DNA from: Streptomyces lacrimifluminis
Lineage (GTDB): Bacteria; Actinomycetota; Actinomycetes; Streptomycetales; Streptomycetaceae
Reading direction: 5' to 3'
NCBI RefSeq assembly: GCF_014646095.1
Contig: NZ_BMMU01000001.1
Location: 372,001-436,000, forward strand
Length of the DNA: 64,000 bases
Under the pieces are notes generated by a model. The model had not been told where the DNA came from. It did no database searches and saw nothing but the letters and a program-made list of their open reading frames with translations. Both the position numbers and the translations under genes were made by a program. The stretch's first letter is position 1. Each line of letters begins with the position of its first letter. Below, in pieces: positions 50,970 through 59,464 of the stretch.

Positions 50970-51761
50970 ATGTCCGCCGACATCCAGGAGCGCATGCCCG
51001 CGCTCTACATCAGTCACGGCGCCCCTCCGCTGGCGGACGACCCGATCTGGCCCGGCGAACTCGCCGCCTGGTCGGCCGACCTGCCCCGCCCCAAGTCGAT
51101 CCTGATGGTCTCCGCCCACTGGGAAGAGGCCCCGCTCGCCCTCGGTGCCATCGAAACGATCCCCCTCGTCTACGACTTCTGGGGCTTTCCCGAGCACTAC
51201 TACCAGGTCGAGTACGCCGCCCCGGGCGCCCCCGAACTCGCCGAGTCCGTACGCAAGCTGCTGCGGGCCCCCGGTGTGCCCGTCCAGGACATCCCGGACC
51301 GCGGTCTCGACCACGGCGCGTACGTCCCGCTGGTGGAGATGTTCCCCGAGGCGGACATTCCTGTCCTCCAGATCTCGATGCCGACCCTCGACCCGGTGAA
51401 ACTGATGGACATCGGGCGGAAACTCGCCCCCCTGCGTGACGAGGGCGTGCTGATCGTCGGCTCCGGCTTCTTCACCCACAACCTGGCCGCCCTGCGGCAC
51501 CCGGGCCCCGGCGTGCCGACCTGGTCGAACGAGTTCGACGACTGGGGCCGCCGGGCGCTGGAGGCGCGGGACGTGGACGGCCTGCTGGACTTCCTGAACA
51601 AGGCTCCCGCGGGCCGGTACGCCCATCCGCGCACCGAGCACTTCGCTCCGCTCTTCGTGACGATGGGCGCCGCTGACGTGGCCGGTGAGCTGGACTCGCA
51701 GCGGTCGGTCATCGACGGCTTCTGGCTGGGGCTGGCCAAGCGGTCGGTTCAGTTCGGCTGA
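50970..51761 (+). CDS. Class III extradiol dioxygenase (DODA/LigB type)
   Basis: The 263-residue protein resembles 4,5-DOPA dioxygenase (YgiD) enzymes: ALYISHGAPPL (His ligand), MVSAHWEE (second His), GLDHGAYVPL and RTEHFAPLFVTMGAA. It opens catechol-type rings using Fe(II) or Zn-supported chemistry. ATG 50970 has GGGAAGGGAG upstream. It is probably induced by quinones or catechols through the divergent MarR protein. Confidence 0.9.
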   Translation: MSADIQERMPALYISHGAPPLADDPIWPGELAAWSADLPRPKSILMVSAHWEEAPLALGAIETIPLVYDFWGFPEHYYQVEYAAPGAPELAESVRKLLRAPGVPVQDIPDRGLDHGAYVPLVEMFPEADIPVLQISMPTLDPVKLMDIGRKLAPLRDEGVLIVGSGFFTHNLAALRHPGPGVPTWSNEFDDWGRRALEARDVDGLLDFLNKAPAGRYAHPRTEHFAPLFVTMGAADVAGELDSQRSVIDGFWLGLAKRSVQFG

Positions 51762-51839
51762 CCCCGGGGGTAGGCGGTCGGCCCCTTCGGGCGGGTGTGC
51801 GGTGGCCGGAAGGGCATCGGAAGGGTTGCGGGAAGAGGC

Positions 51840-52358
51840 TCACAGTTCCTTCTCGTACCAGGCCACGTCCCAGTACCGGCCGAACTTGCGGCCCACCTCG
51901 CGGTAGGTGCCGACGTACCGGAACCCGAAGCGTTCGTGCAGCCGCACGGACGCTTCGTTCGGTGGTACGACTCCCGCGAGGGCGCGATGCACGTCCTCGT
52001 CGGCCAGGGCCTCGAAGAGGGCCTCGTACAGCAGGGTGCCGATACCGCGTCCGCCCGCGTCCGGGGCGAGATAGACGGTGACCTCCACGGTGGTGCCGTA
52101 GGCCGGCTTCGCGCGGAAGGGGCCGGACGTGACATACCCCAGAATCCGCTGTGAGTCCACATCCGTGGCAACCATCAGGCGGTGCGGGCCGTCTTCAGGG
52201 TAGGAGAGCAGCCAAGGCCGGCGCTCCTCCGATGTGAAGGTTCTGGTGTCGAACGTGGTGGGTGTCTCCCGCACGTAGTGGTTGTAGAGATCGGTGAGGG
52301 CCGCGAGATCATCCTCGACCCCTGGTCTGACCTGCACCTCTGTACGTTCCGACGGCAT
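51840..52358 (-). CDS. GNAT N-acetyltransferase, phosphinothricin-acetyltransferase-like
   Basis: The 172-residue protein begins VRPGVEDDLAALTDLYNHYVRETPTTFDTRTFT, very like phosphinothricin and related N-acetyltransferases. The acetyl-CoA loop is VYLAPDAGGRGIGTLLYEALFEAL (R/Q-x-x-G-x-G/A) and the C-terminal motif is NEASVRLHERFGFRYVGTYREVGRKFGRYWDVAWYEKEL. ATG 52358 follows AGGAGG. The natural substrate is unknown. It converges on the dioxygenase gene and is divergent from hrdD. Confidence 0.9.
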   Translation of the reverse strand: MPSERTEVQVRPGVEDDLAALTDLYNHYVRETPTTFDTRTFTSEERRPWLLSYPEDGPHRLMVATDVDSQRILGYVTSGPFRAKPAYGTTVEVTVYLAPDAGGRGIGTLLYEALFEALADEDVHRALAGVVPPNEASVRLHERFGFRYVGTYREVGRKFGRYWDVAWYEKEL

Positions 52359-52418
52359 TGGGCCTCCTCTGCGGCGGGACAGGGTACTGCAAGATCAGAA
52401 AATCAGGGGGCAGGGTGG

Positions 52419-52444
52419 GGAATTCTGTCCTGATTCCAGTCGTT
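52419..52444 (+). promoter_or_regulatory. Sigma-R-type promoter of hrdD
   Basis: GGAAT (52419-52423) and GTT (52442-52444) are separated by exactly 18 bases, the consensus of Streptomyces sigma-R (thiol-oxidative stress) promoters. Transcription would start about 130 bp before the hrdD ATG. S. coelicolor hrdD is a known sigma-R target. Confidence 0.7.
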
Positions 52445-52524
52445 GTTTCCTTCGGAAGCTGGGCACGCGAGGAGTGTGCTGAGCGTTCAGTAACCAACAG
52501 GGACACCAAGGACCACCCGCTGGC

Positions 52525-52560
52525 CCTCCCCCACTCTCGACTTCGCTCGAGCGGGGGGAC
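52525..52560 (+). repeat. Streptomyces-type repeat hairpin in the hrdD leader
   Basis: CTCGA-CTTCGC-TCGAG lies inside flanking C-rich and G-rich arms, about 22 bp before the hrdD start. The sequence is a copy of a GC-rich element I recognise from many Streptomyces intergenic regions. In the mRNA it would fold just upstream of the ribosome-binding site. Confidence 0.6.
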
Positions 52561-52582
52561 CCCCACTCGCAAGGGAGCAAGC

Positions 52583-53584
52583 ATGGCAACCCGTGCCGTC
52601 GCCCGTCGTACGTCGTCCGCCACCGGCGGGACCGTCGGCGGCGCACGCAGTGTTCGCGCCCATGGCGGCGAGATCGCCGACCGCGACCTGGTCGGCATGT
52701 ACTTGGACGAAATAGCCCGGACCCCGCTGCTCGACGCCGCGAAGGAGGTCGAGCTGTCGCAGACCATCGAGGCCGGTGTGTTCGCGCGCCAGATCCTCGA
52801 CGGTGAGACAGAGGCCAAGGCGGACGCCACCGCCCCGGAGCTGGAGGCGCTCGTCGCCGAGAGCGAGCGGGCCAAGGACATCTTCATCCGCTCCAACCTC
52901 AGGCTGGTCGTCGCCGTGGCGCGCCGCTACCCGCGCAGCGGCCTGCCCCTCCTCGACCTGATCCAGGAGGGCAACGCCGGCCTGGTGCGCGCGGTCGAGA
53001 AGTTCGACTACCGCAAGGGCTTCAAGTTCTCGACGTACGCCACCTGGTGGATCCGTCAGGCCATCACCCGCTCCATAGCCGACCAGTCGCGCACGATCCG
53101 CCTCCCCGTCCACCTGGTCGAGGAGCTGGGCCGGATCCGGCGCGTCCAGCGTGAGTTCAACCGCAAGAACGGCCGGGACCCCGAGCCCGCGGAGATCGCC
53201 GCCGAACTGGACACGAACGCGGCGCGTGTGGTCGACGTCCTGGACTGGGCGCGCGACCCGGTCTCGCTGAACATGCCGGTGGACGACGAGGGCGAGACCC
53301 AGTTCGGTGACCTCCTGGAGGACACGTCGGCGGTGTCGCCGGAGCAGTCCGTGCTGACGCTCCTGCGCAGCGAGGAACTGGACGACCTGATCGGACGCCT
53401 CGACCAGCGCACGGCCTCCATCATCAAGATGCGGTACGGCATCGACGACGGCCGGGAGCGGACGCTGACGGAGGTCGGCAAGGAGCACGGGCTGACCCGT
53501 GAGCGGATCCGGCAGATCGAGAAGCACGCGCTCCTGGAACTGAAGAAGCTGGCCCGGGACACCGGGTTCGACGCGGCGGCGTAG
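52583..53584 (+). CDS. hrdD: Group 2 sigma-70 factor, HrdD-like
   Basis: ATG 52583 behind AAGGGAG gives 333 residues, close to the 332 of S. coelicolor HrdD and shorter than HrdA or HrdB. Region 1.2 is DLVGMYLDEIARTPLL and region 2 is FIRSNLRLVVAVARRYPRSGLPLLDLIQEGNAGLVRAVEKFDYRKGFKFSTYATWWIRQAITRSIADQSRTIRLPVH. Region 4 is SIIKMRYGIDDGRERTLTEVGKEHGLTRERIRQIEKHALLELKKL. It is a dispensable principal-like sigma factor. A sigma-R-type promoter upstream ties it to oxidative stress. Confidence 0.9.
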   Translation: MATRAVARRTSSATGGTVGGARSVRAHGGEIADRDLVGMYLDEIARTPLLDAAKEVELSQTIEAGVFARQILDGETEAKADATAPELEALVAESERAKDIFIRSNLRLVVAVARRYPRSGLPLLDLIQEGNAGLVRAVEKFDYRKGFKFSTYATWWIRQAITRSIADQSRTIRLPVHLVEELGRIRRVQREFNRKNGRDPEPAEIAAELDTNAARVVDVLDWARDPVSLNMPVDDEGETQFGDLLEDTSAVSPEQSVLTLLRSEELDDLIGRLDQRTASIIKMRYGIDDGRERTLTEVGKEHGLTRERIRQIEKHALLELKKLARDTGFDAAA

Positions 53585-53767
53585 TGCCCCGCGCTCCTCA
53601 GGGGGCGCATTCGGGGGCCTCGCGCGCCGGGAGGCGTACGACTGTTGGTGGTCGCGTGCGCGGGGTGGCGGAAGGCCGCGCAAAGATTGCGGTGCGAGGC
53701 TGGTTCAAATCGCGGGCCCGGGGCACAAGACCTCAGGGCCCAGGACTTCGGGTCCGGGCGGAGACGC

Positions 53768-53869
53768 CTCGGCCCCCCTGAGCCGAGTCCCGACGCAACC
53801 CCCCCAGCGTCGGGGCTCTCCCCGAGCCGGGCTTCGGCACCTACCCCCCCCAGGTGCCGGGGCCCGGCT
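53768..53869 (+). ncRNA. Probable 6C RNA
   Basis: Consecutive stem-loops present C-rich loops. They are CTCGG stems around C6 (53768-53787), CCCGACGC/GCGTCGGG (53789-53814) with a loop containing C7, and a long 16-bp stem (53825-53869, two-base bulges) whose loop has eight C. The actinobacterial 6C RNA is defined by two hairpins each with at least six loop cytosines, and it ends in a terminator-like stem. The 5' end is uncertain. It lies between hrdD and a TetR gene. Confidence 0.7.
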
Positions 53870-53968
53870 CTCTTGTGCCCAGGCATCGCCCGAGGCGCCC
53901 AGGAGTCGTCCAGGGAGTCGTCCAAGGGCGGGGCACCCCGTACCTGAACCCCGGGGTGGCCCGCCGAA

Positions 53969-53983
53969 TGGCAGATTGTGCCA
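53969..53983. promoter_or_regulatory. TetR-type dyad TGGCA-N5-TGCCA
   Basis: A perfect 5+5 dyad 12 bp before the TetR start codon at 53996, suitable for autorepression. Confidence 0.55.
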
Positions 53984-53995
53984 CAGCGGCATAAC

Positions 53996-54634
53996 ATGGC
54001 GTCCGTGTCCCACCCCAGTTCCCTCACCGAACGGCGCAAGCACGCGACCCGGATGGAGATCGCCCTGGTGGCCGGGAGGCTCTTCGTGACGAACGGGCTG
54101 CGGGCCACCCGCGCCGAGGACATCGCCCAGGCCGCCGGGGTCGCGCCGCGCACCTTCTACCGCTACTTCGCCACCAAGGAAGAGGCCATCGGCCCCTTGT
54201 TCGGCGCGGGCACGGAGCGCTGGGCCCAGGCGGTGCGTGAGGCCCCGGCCGCACTGTCCGTGCCGCAGGCCCTGGAGTACGCGGCACGGCAGGTGCTGAC
54301 GCCCGGCGCCGGGGTGTCGCCGGGTGCCCTGGACCGGGCCCGCACCCTGCTCCGGCTGGCGGAGGAGAGTCCCGGCCTGCTGCGGGTGTGGGCGGAGCGG
54401 TGCCGTGCCTCGGAACGCGCGCTGGCCGAGGCGCTGGCCTCCCGGGGCGCGGGGCCGGCCGACTCACCCGGGACGCGCTTCACCGCCGCCGTCGCCGGCG
54501 CCGCCGTACGCGTCGCCTTCGAGACCTGGTCGGCCGGGGACGCCCCGGCCGACGGTCCGACCGGCCCGGCGGCACTGGCGGTGCGCAACCTGGGCACGCT
54601 GCGGGACTTCCCGTGGAGCGGCGCGCACTCCTGA
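53996..54634 (+). CDS. TetR-family regulator
   Basis: ATG 53996 gives 212 residues (GTG 54005 is possible). The helix-turn-helix is MEIALVAGRLFVTNGLRATRAEDIAQAAGVAPRTFYRYFATKEEAIGPLF. The C-terminal domain is Ala/Arg-rich with helices EALEYAARQVLTP-like and RTLLRLAEESPGLLRVWAERCRASERALAEAL, the pattern of AcrR-type regulators. No obvious target is adjacent; it converges on the WYL regulator. A dyad overlaps its promoter. Confidence 0.9.
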   Translation: MASVSHPSSLTERRKHATRMEIALVAGRLFVTNGLRATRAEDIAQAAGVAPRTFYRYFATKEEAIGPLFGAGTERWAQAVREAPAALSVPQALEYAARQVLTPGAGVSPGALDRARTLLRLAEESPGLLRVWAERCRASERALAEALASRGAGPADSPGTRFTAAVAGAAVRVAFETWSAGDAPADGPTGPAALAVRNLGTLRDFPWSGAHS

Positions 54635-54664
54635 GAGCGGTCGGCAGGGCGCTGGGGCCGGTAG

Positions 54665-55630
54665 TCAGCTCCCCGCCGCGCGGGTCATACGGGCCCCCAA
54701 CTCCCGTACTCGCTCGACGAGTTCGGCCGGCTCCCGGACCGTGAACTCGCAGTCGACCGACGCGAGCCGCACCGCCAGCCACTCCACCGCGTCGCCGACC
54801 GACGAACGGATACGGCAGCTGTCCTCGTCGATCGGCTCGGGGACGCCGAGCCAGGCCGGGACACGTGCGGCGACATACGCGGCCGGGGCGGCGAACGTCG
54901 CCTCGAACACATAGGCCTCCTGCCGTACGTACATCGACCGGCGCAGATACTCCGCGGCGTCGCCCGTCGGCAGCTCGCGCGGGGCGAAGCGGGCGCCCGT
55001 CGCGAAGGGGTCGGTGACCCGGTCGACGCGGAAGGTGCGCCAGTCGGCGCGGTCGACGTCGTAGGCGACGAGGTACCAGCGGCGGCCGGTCGACACCAGC
55101 CGGTGGGGCTCGGTCAGGCGCTTGGTGGGGGTGCCGTCCTTGGCGCGGTAGGCGAACCGCAGCCGCTCCTGGCCGGCCACAGCAGAGGCCATCACGGTCA
55201 GCGTCTCGGGCGCGATGACCGCGCCGTCTCCGCTGGTCAGCGGGGTGGTCGCGGCCTGCAGGGTGGAGACGCGCCGGCGCAGCCGGGACGGGAGGACCTG
55301 CTCCAGCTTGGCCAGCGCCCGCACGGAGGCCTCGTCGAGTCCCTCGACCGCGTGCCCGGCGCCCGCCCGTAGGCCGACCGCGATCGCCACCGCCTCCTCG
55401 TCGTCGAGCACCAGCGGCGGCATCGCCTTGCCCGCGACGAGCCGGTACCCGCCGTCGGAACCCTTGGACGCCTGCACGGGATAGCCGAGTTCACGCAGCC
55501 GGTCGATGTCCCGCCGCACGGTACGCCGCGATACCCCGAGCCGGTCGGAGAGCTCGCCGCCGGGCCACTCGCGGGGCGTCTGGAGGAGTGAGAGGAGCTG
55601 AAGGAGCCGGGCCGGTGTGTCCGTCGTCAT
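54665..55630 (-). CDS. WYL-domain transcriptional regulator (YafY/HTH_11 type)
   Basis: The 321-residue protein has an N-terminal winged helix (RLLQLLSLLQTPREWPGGELSDRLGVSRRTVRRDIDRLRELGYPV) and a WYL domain (RLRFAYRAKDGTPTKRLTEPHRLVSTGRRWYLVAYDVDRADWRTFRVDRV). A C-terminal WCX region ends the protein. WYL domains sense nucleic acid or nucleotide ligands. It is divergent from a DHA2 transporter across 62 bp, so it probably controls that pump. Confidence 0.92.
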   Translation of the reverse strand: MTTDTPARLLQLLSLLQTPREWPGGELSDRLGVSRRTVRRDIDRLRELGYPVQASKGSDGGYRLVAGKAMPPLVLDDEEAVAIAVGLRAGAGHAVEGLDEASVRALAKLEQVLPSRLRRRVSTLQAATTPLTSGDGAVIAPETLTVMASAVAGQERLRFAYRAKDGTPTKRLTEPHRLVSTGRRWYLVAYDVDRADWRTFRVDRVTDPFATGARFAPRELPTGDAAEYLRRSMYVRQEAYVFEATFAAPAAYVAARVPAWLGVPEPIDEDSCRIRSSVGDAVEWLAVRLASVDCEFTVREPAELVERVRELGARMTRAAGS

Positions 55631-55666
55631 GAGTCAGAGGATGCCGCACCACTAGGACACGATCTG

Positions 55667-55685
55667 ACCTAATGGGCTTCTAGGT
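55667..55685. promoter_or_regulatory. Dyad ACCTA-N9-TAGGT in the WYL/MFS divergent promoter
   Basis: A perfect 5+5 inverted repeat lies just before the transporter start (55693). CTAGG also occurs near 55652. It is a likely operator for the WYL regulator. Confidence 0.5.
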
Positions 55686-55692
55686 TGAGCAC

Positions 55693-57204
55693 ATGAACTC
55701 CACCGAGACCCCTTTGGGCACGCCGGCCGTGGTGCCGGACCGGCGGCGCTGGTTCGCCCTCGCCATCGTGATGACCGCGGCTTTCATGGACCTCGTCGAC
55801 GTCACGATCGTCAACGTCGCGATCCCGTCGATCCAGCGCGAGGCCGGTGCCTCCTTCAGCCAGATCCAGTGGATCACGGCCGGATACGCGCTCGCCTTCG
55901 CCGCGGGCCTCGTCACCGGCGGGCGGCTCGGCGACATCCACGGCCGCAAGCGGCTGTTCCTCGTCGGCATCGGCGGCTTCACCCTCGCCTCCGCCCTCTG
56001 CGGCTTCGCGGCCAACCCGGAGATGCTGGTCGCCTCCCGGATCCTCCAGGGCGCCATGGCGGCGATGATGGTGCCGCAGGTCCTGTCGATCGTCCACGCG
56101 ACCTTCCCGGCGCACGAGCGAGGCAAGGTGTTCGGCCTCTTCGGCGCGATCGTCGGCCTGGGCGCGGTGTCCGGTCCGCTGCTGGGCGCGCTGCTGACCG
56201 AGTGGGACCTGTTCGGCCTCGGCTGGCGGCCGATCTTCCTGATCAACCTGCCGGTCGGCATCGCGGGGCTGATCCTGGGCCGCCGCTTCATCACCGAGTC
56301 GAAGGCCCCGCGGGCCATGAAGCTGGACCTCGTCGGCGTCGCCCTGGTGACCCTGGGTCTGCTGATGCTGCTCTACCCGCTGACGCAGGGTCGTGAGCTG
56401 GGCTGGCCGCTGTGGGGGTACCTGTCGATGGCGGGCGCGCTCGGTGTCTTCGGCGCGCTGGTGGCGTACGAGAAGCGCAAGACGCGGATCGACGGCTCCC
56501 CGCTGATCGAGCTGTCGCTGTTCAGGGTGAAGAGCTTCGCCGCGGGCATCGCCGTGCAGACCGTGTTCGGGGTCGGCCTCGGCATCTTCTTCCTGGTGTG
56601 GACGCTGTACATGCAGATGGGGCTCGGCTGGAGCGCCCTGCGGGCCGGGCTGACCGGCGTGCCCTTCTCGATCGCGGTGTCGGTGGCGGCCGGGATGTCC
56701 GTCCAGAAGCTGGTCCCGCGCTTCGGCCGCAAGGTGCTCCAGGCGGGCGCCCTGGTGATGGGCCTCGGTGTGCTGATCTACATCTGGGAGTCCGGCCGCT
56801 ACGGCCTGGCCATCACCTCCTGGCAGATGGCGCTCCCGCTGGTGGTCATGGGCGCCGGCATGGGCCTGATCGTCGCACCGCTGACCGACGCGGTGCTGTC
56901 GGAGGTACCGAGGGAACACGCCGGGTCGGCGTCCGGCCTGATCAACACCGTGCAGCAGATGGGCAACGCGCTGGGGCTCGGGCTGGTGTCGGTGGTGTTC
57001 TTCGGGGCGATGGGGGACCGGCTGGCGCCGAGCGAGGTGGGGCCGGCGTTCGTGGACGCGTTCCAGCACGCGCTGGGGTGGGTGGCCGGGCTGATGGGCG
57101 TGATCTTCGTGGTGATGTTCGCGCTGCCGGGACGTGCCCCGGTGGTGGAGGAGGGGCAGGACGCGGTGGCGGAGGAGGAGCGGGAGAAGATCCTCGTCGG
57201 CTGA
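55693..57204 (+). CDS. DHA2-family MFS efflux transporter
   Basis: The 503-residue protein has fourteen hydrophobic helices, with AAFMDLVDVTIVNVAIPSIQREAGASFSQIQW (helix 1 acidic motif D1) and GGRLGDIHGRKRLFLVG (motif A). The family exports drugs and metabolites by proton antiport. The C-terminal tail is acidic (EEGQDAVAEEEREK). It is divergent from a WYL regulator and followed by a repeat and a canonical terminator. Confidence 0.93.
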   Translation: MNSTETPLGTPAVVPDRRRWFALAIVMTAAFMDLVDVTIVNVAIPSIQREAGASFSQIQWITAGYALAFAAGLVTGGRLGDIHGRKRLFLVGIGGFTLASALCGFAANPEMLVASRILQGAMAAMMVPQVLSIVHATFPAHERGKVFGLFGAIVGLGAVSGPLLGALLTEWDLFGLGWRPIFLINLPVGIAGLILGRRFITESKAPRAMKLDLVGVALVTLGLLMLLYPLTQGRELGWPLWGYLSMAGALGVFGALVAYEKRKTRIDGSPLIELSLFRVKSFAAGIAVQTVFGVGLGIFFLVWTLYMQMGLGWSALRAGLTGVPFSIAVSVAAGMSVQKLVPRFGRKVLQAGALVMGLGVLIYIWESGRYGLAITSWQMALPLVVMGAGMGLIVAPLTDAVLSEVPREHAGSASGLINTVQQMGNALGLGLVSVVFFGAMGDRLAPSEVGPAFVDAFQHALGWVAGLMGVIFVVMFALPGRAPVVEEGQDAVAEEEREKILVG

Positions 57205-57224
57205 GCGAGGACGGCCGAGCGAAG

Positions 57225-57256
57225 TAGTACGGCGGAGCGAGCTAGTACGGCGGAGC
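57225..57256. repeat. Duplicated TAGTACGGCGGAGC
   Basis: Two exact 14-bp copies, 18 bp apart, lie between the transporter stop and its terminator; related GAGCGA units precede them. Confidence 0.65.
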
Positions 57257-57271
57257 AAGGCGGTGGAGCAG

Positions 57272-57301
57272 GGCCCGGCACCTCAGGTGCCGGGCCTTTT
57301 T
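57272..57301 (+). terminator. Canonical intrinsic terminator with U-tract
   Basis: An 11-bp GC stem (57272-57282 with 57286-57296) has a 3-base loop and is followed by five T. This form is unusual for Streptomyces. It isolates the transporter from the fructose operon. Confidence 0.9.
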
Positions 57302-57354
57302 CCTGGAGGAGGGAGAAGCCTGATGGTGTCCACATCGCGCCCGAACCTGTTTAC

Positions 57355-57364
57355 TTTCCGGAAA
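57355..57364. promoter_or_regulatory. Palindrome TTTCCGGAAA before the fructose regulator
   Basis: A perfect 10-bp palindrome 60 bp upstream of the DeoR-type start, with TTTAC just before it; a candidate autoregulatory operator. Confidence 0.45.
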
Positions 57365-57423
57365 TCCGGGCGTAGCCTCCGAATGAATCCACAAACTCGG
57401 GCATGGGTCGGAGGTAAACGGAC

Positions 57424-58188
57424 ATGTACGCACCGGAGCGGCAGCAGGAGATCCTCCGGCTCGCCCGTGACGGCGGGCGGGTGGACGTGCTGTCCCTCGC
57501 CGAGCAGTTCCAGGTCACCGCGGAGACCATCCGGCGCGACCTGAAGGCTCTGGACCGCGCGGGCCTCCTGCGGCGTGTGCACGGCGGGGCCATACCGGCC
57601 GGTCGCCTCGACTTCGAGCAGGACCTCACCGAGCGCGAGTCGACCTACGCCGACGAGAAGGACCGCATCGCCAAGGCCGCCCTCGCCGAGCTGCCCACCG
57701 AGGGCACCCTGATCCTCGACGCCGGCTCGACGGTCGCGCGCCTCGCCGCCGCCGTCCCGCTGGAGGCGAAGCTCACGGTCGTCACGCACAGCCTCCCGAT
57801 CGCGGCCCGCCTCGCCGACCACCCCGGCATCCAGCTGCACCTCGTCGGCGGGCGCGTCCGGCACCGCACGCGCGCCGCCGTGGACGGCTGGGCGCTGCGG
57901 GCGTACGGCGAGATCCGCGCCGACGTCCTGTTCGTGGCCGCCAACGGGTTCTCCGCCGAGCACGGGCTGACCACGCCCGACCTCGCCGAGGCCGCCGTGA
58001 AGCGGGCCGCCGTGGAGGCCGCCCGCCGAGTGGTGCTCCTCGCCGACTCGACGAAGCATGGCCAGGAGCACTTCGCCCGCTTCGGCGACCTGGGTGACGT
58101 GGACCTGCTGATCACCGACAGCGGGCTGAGCCCCGAGGCCGCCACCGACCTGGAACGCGGCGGCGGCACGGAAGTGCTCTGTGTCTAG
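57424..58188 (+). CDS. DeoR-family regulator of the fructose operon
   Basis: The 254-residue protein has the DeoR helix-turn-helix (RQQEILRLARDGGRVDVLSLAEQFQVTAETIRRDLKALDRAGLLRRVHGGAIP). The DeoR C-terminal sensor follows, with the phosphosugar-binding pattern LILDAGSTVARLA and FVAANGFSAEHGLTTPDLAEAAVKRA. Start ATG 57424 follows GGAGG. It is followed 12 bp later by fruK on the same strand, so it is the first gene of a regulator-fruK-fruA operon. It probably senses fructose-1-phosphate. Confidence 0.92.
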   Translation: MYAPERQQEILRLARDGGRVDVLSLAEQFQVTAETIRRDLKALDRAGLLRRVHGGAIPAGRLDFEQDLTERESTYADEKDRIAKAALAELPTEGTLILDAGSTVARLAAAVPLEAKLTVVTHSLPIAARLADHPGIQLHLVGGRVRHRTRAAVDGWALRAYGEIRADVLFVAANGFSAEHGLTTPDLAEAAVKRAAVEAARRVVLLADSTKHGQEHFARFGDLGDVDLLITDSGLSPEAATDLERGGGTEVLCV

Positions 58189-58200
58189 AAACGAGTGCGC

Positions 58201-59148
58201 ATGATCCTCACCGTCACCCCCAACCCGTCCCTCGACCGGACGTACGAGGTCCCGTCGCTCGACCGCGGCGAGGTCATCCGGGCCACCGGCGAACGCATGG
58301 ACCCGGGCGGCAAGGGCGTCAACGTCTCGCGGGCCGTCGCCGCCGCCGGACGGCGCACCGTGGCCGTGCTGCCGCTGGGCGGCGCTCCCGGGGCGCTCGT
58401 CGCCGACCTGCTCGACGCCCAGGGCATCGAGGTCGCGCCGGTGCCGATCTCCGGGGGCACCCGCTCCAACATCGCCCTCGCCGAATCCGACGGCGTCCTG
58501 ACGAAAATCAACGCGCCCGGGCCCCAACTCTCCGCCGCCGAGCAGGAGTTGCTTTTGGAGACCGTGCGCCGGCAGTCGGCCGCGGCCGACTGGATCGCCT
58601 GCTGCGGCAGCCTGCCCCGGGGGCTCGGCCCGTCCTGGTACGCCGACATCGTCGCCCGTACGCACGCCGAGGGCGCCCGGATCGCCCTCGACACCTCGGG
58701 ACCCGCCCTGCTGGCGGCCCTGCGTGAGCGGCCCGACGTCGTCAAGCCGAACGCGGAGGAGCTCGCCGAAGCCGTCGGTCGCCCCCTCGCCACCATCGGC
58801 GACGCGGTCAAGGCCGCCGAGGAACTGCGCGAACTCGGCGCGGGCGCCGTCCTCGCCAGCCTCGGCGCCGACGGGCAACTGCTCGTCAACGGCTCCGGCA
58901 CCTGGTTCGGCAGCGCGCGCGTCGACACCGTACGCAGCAATGTGGGCGCCGGTGACTCCTCGCTCGCCGGCTTCCTGATCGCGGGCGGGAGCGGACCCGA
59001 GGCCCTCGCCTCCGCCGTCGCACACGGCGCCGCCGCCGTCCAGCTGCCCGGCAGCGTGATGCCGACCCCGGCCGACCTCGACCTGTCGGCCGTGACGGTG
59101 ACGAGCGAGATTCCCGTGGACCGCGTACTGAGGGAGCCGGTGTCATGA
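58201..59148 (+). CDS. fruK: 1-phosphofructokinase
   Basis: ATG 58201 gives 315 residues (GTG 58195 is also in frame). The PfkB fold is complete: MILTVTPNPSLDRTYEV, the substrate loop GGKGVNVSRAVAAAG, and the C-terminal signature VGAGDSSLAGF with the catalytic Asp. It phosphorylates fructose-1-phosphate, made by FruA, to fructose-1,6-bisphosphate. A partial, decayed copy of its 3' end follows directly (59182-59316), separating it from fruA. Confidence 0.94.
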   Translation: MILTVTPNPSLDRTYEVPSLDRGEVIRATGERMDPGGKGVNVSRAVAAAGRRTVAVLPLGGAPGALVADLLDAQGIEVAPVPISGGTRSNIALAESDGVLTKINAPGPQLSAAEQELLLETVRRQSAAADWIACCGSLPRGLGPSWYADIVARTHAEGARIALDTSGPALLAALRERPDVVKPNAEELAEAVGRPLATIGDAVKAAEELRELGAGAVLASLGADGQLLVNGSGTWFGSARVDTVRSNVGAGDSSLAGFLIAGGSGPEALASAVAHGAAAVQLPGSVMPTPADLDLSAVTVTSEIPVDRVLREPVS

Positions 59149-59181
59149 GCTTCACCCTGTGCGTCCTCGCTGATCCGGCTC

Positions 59182-59316
59182 TCTGTTGTCGAGCGGGCCG
59201 CGGTCGTCCGGTTGGCCGACGGTGTGGTGCCGGGACCCGGCTGCCACGCCCTGTGCGCCGTGACGCTGACGAGCGAGGTGCTTGTGGACCGCGTGCTGAG
59301 GGAGCCGGTGTCATGA
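59182..59316 (+). pseudogene. Decayed duplicate of the fruK 3' end
   Basis: In the same frame as fruK, this 44-codon stretch aligns without gaps to the last 44 residues of FruK. Both end in AVT-x-TSE-x-x-VDRVLREPVS plus TGA, and the nucleotide identity is near-complete over the last 60 bp (59089-59151 against 59257-59319). Upstream residues (AAVVRL against AAAVQL) diverge more. It has no start of its own. Confidence 0.8.
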
Positions 59317-59464
59317 GCTCCCACCTGCGCGTCCCTCCTGAACCGGCCCTGACGCGGCGGGGTTCCCCCGGCCCCGCCGCAGCCACCCCCCTCCCCCTGA
59401 ACCCCCACTGCCCCACCCCCGCCCACCCCACGCCCCGGGCGATACACGCGCGAAGGAGCCCGCG

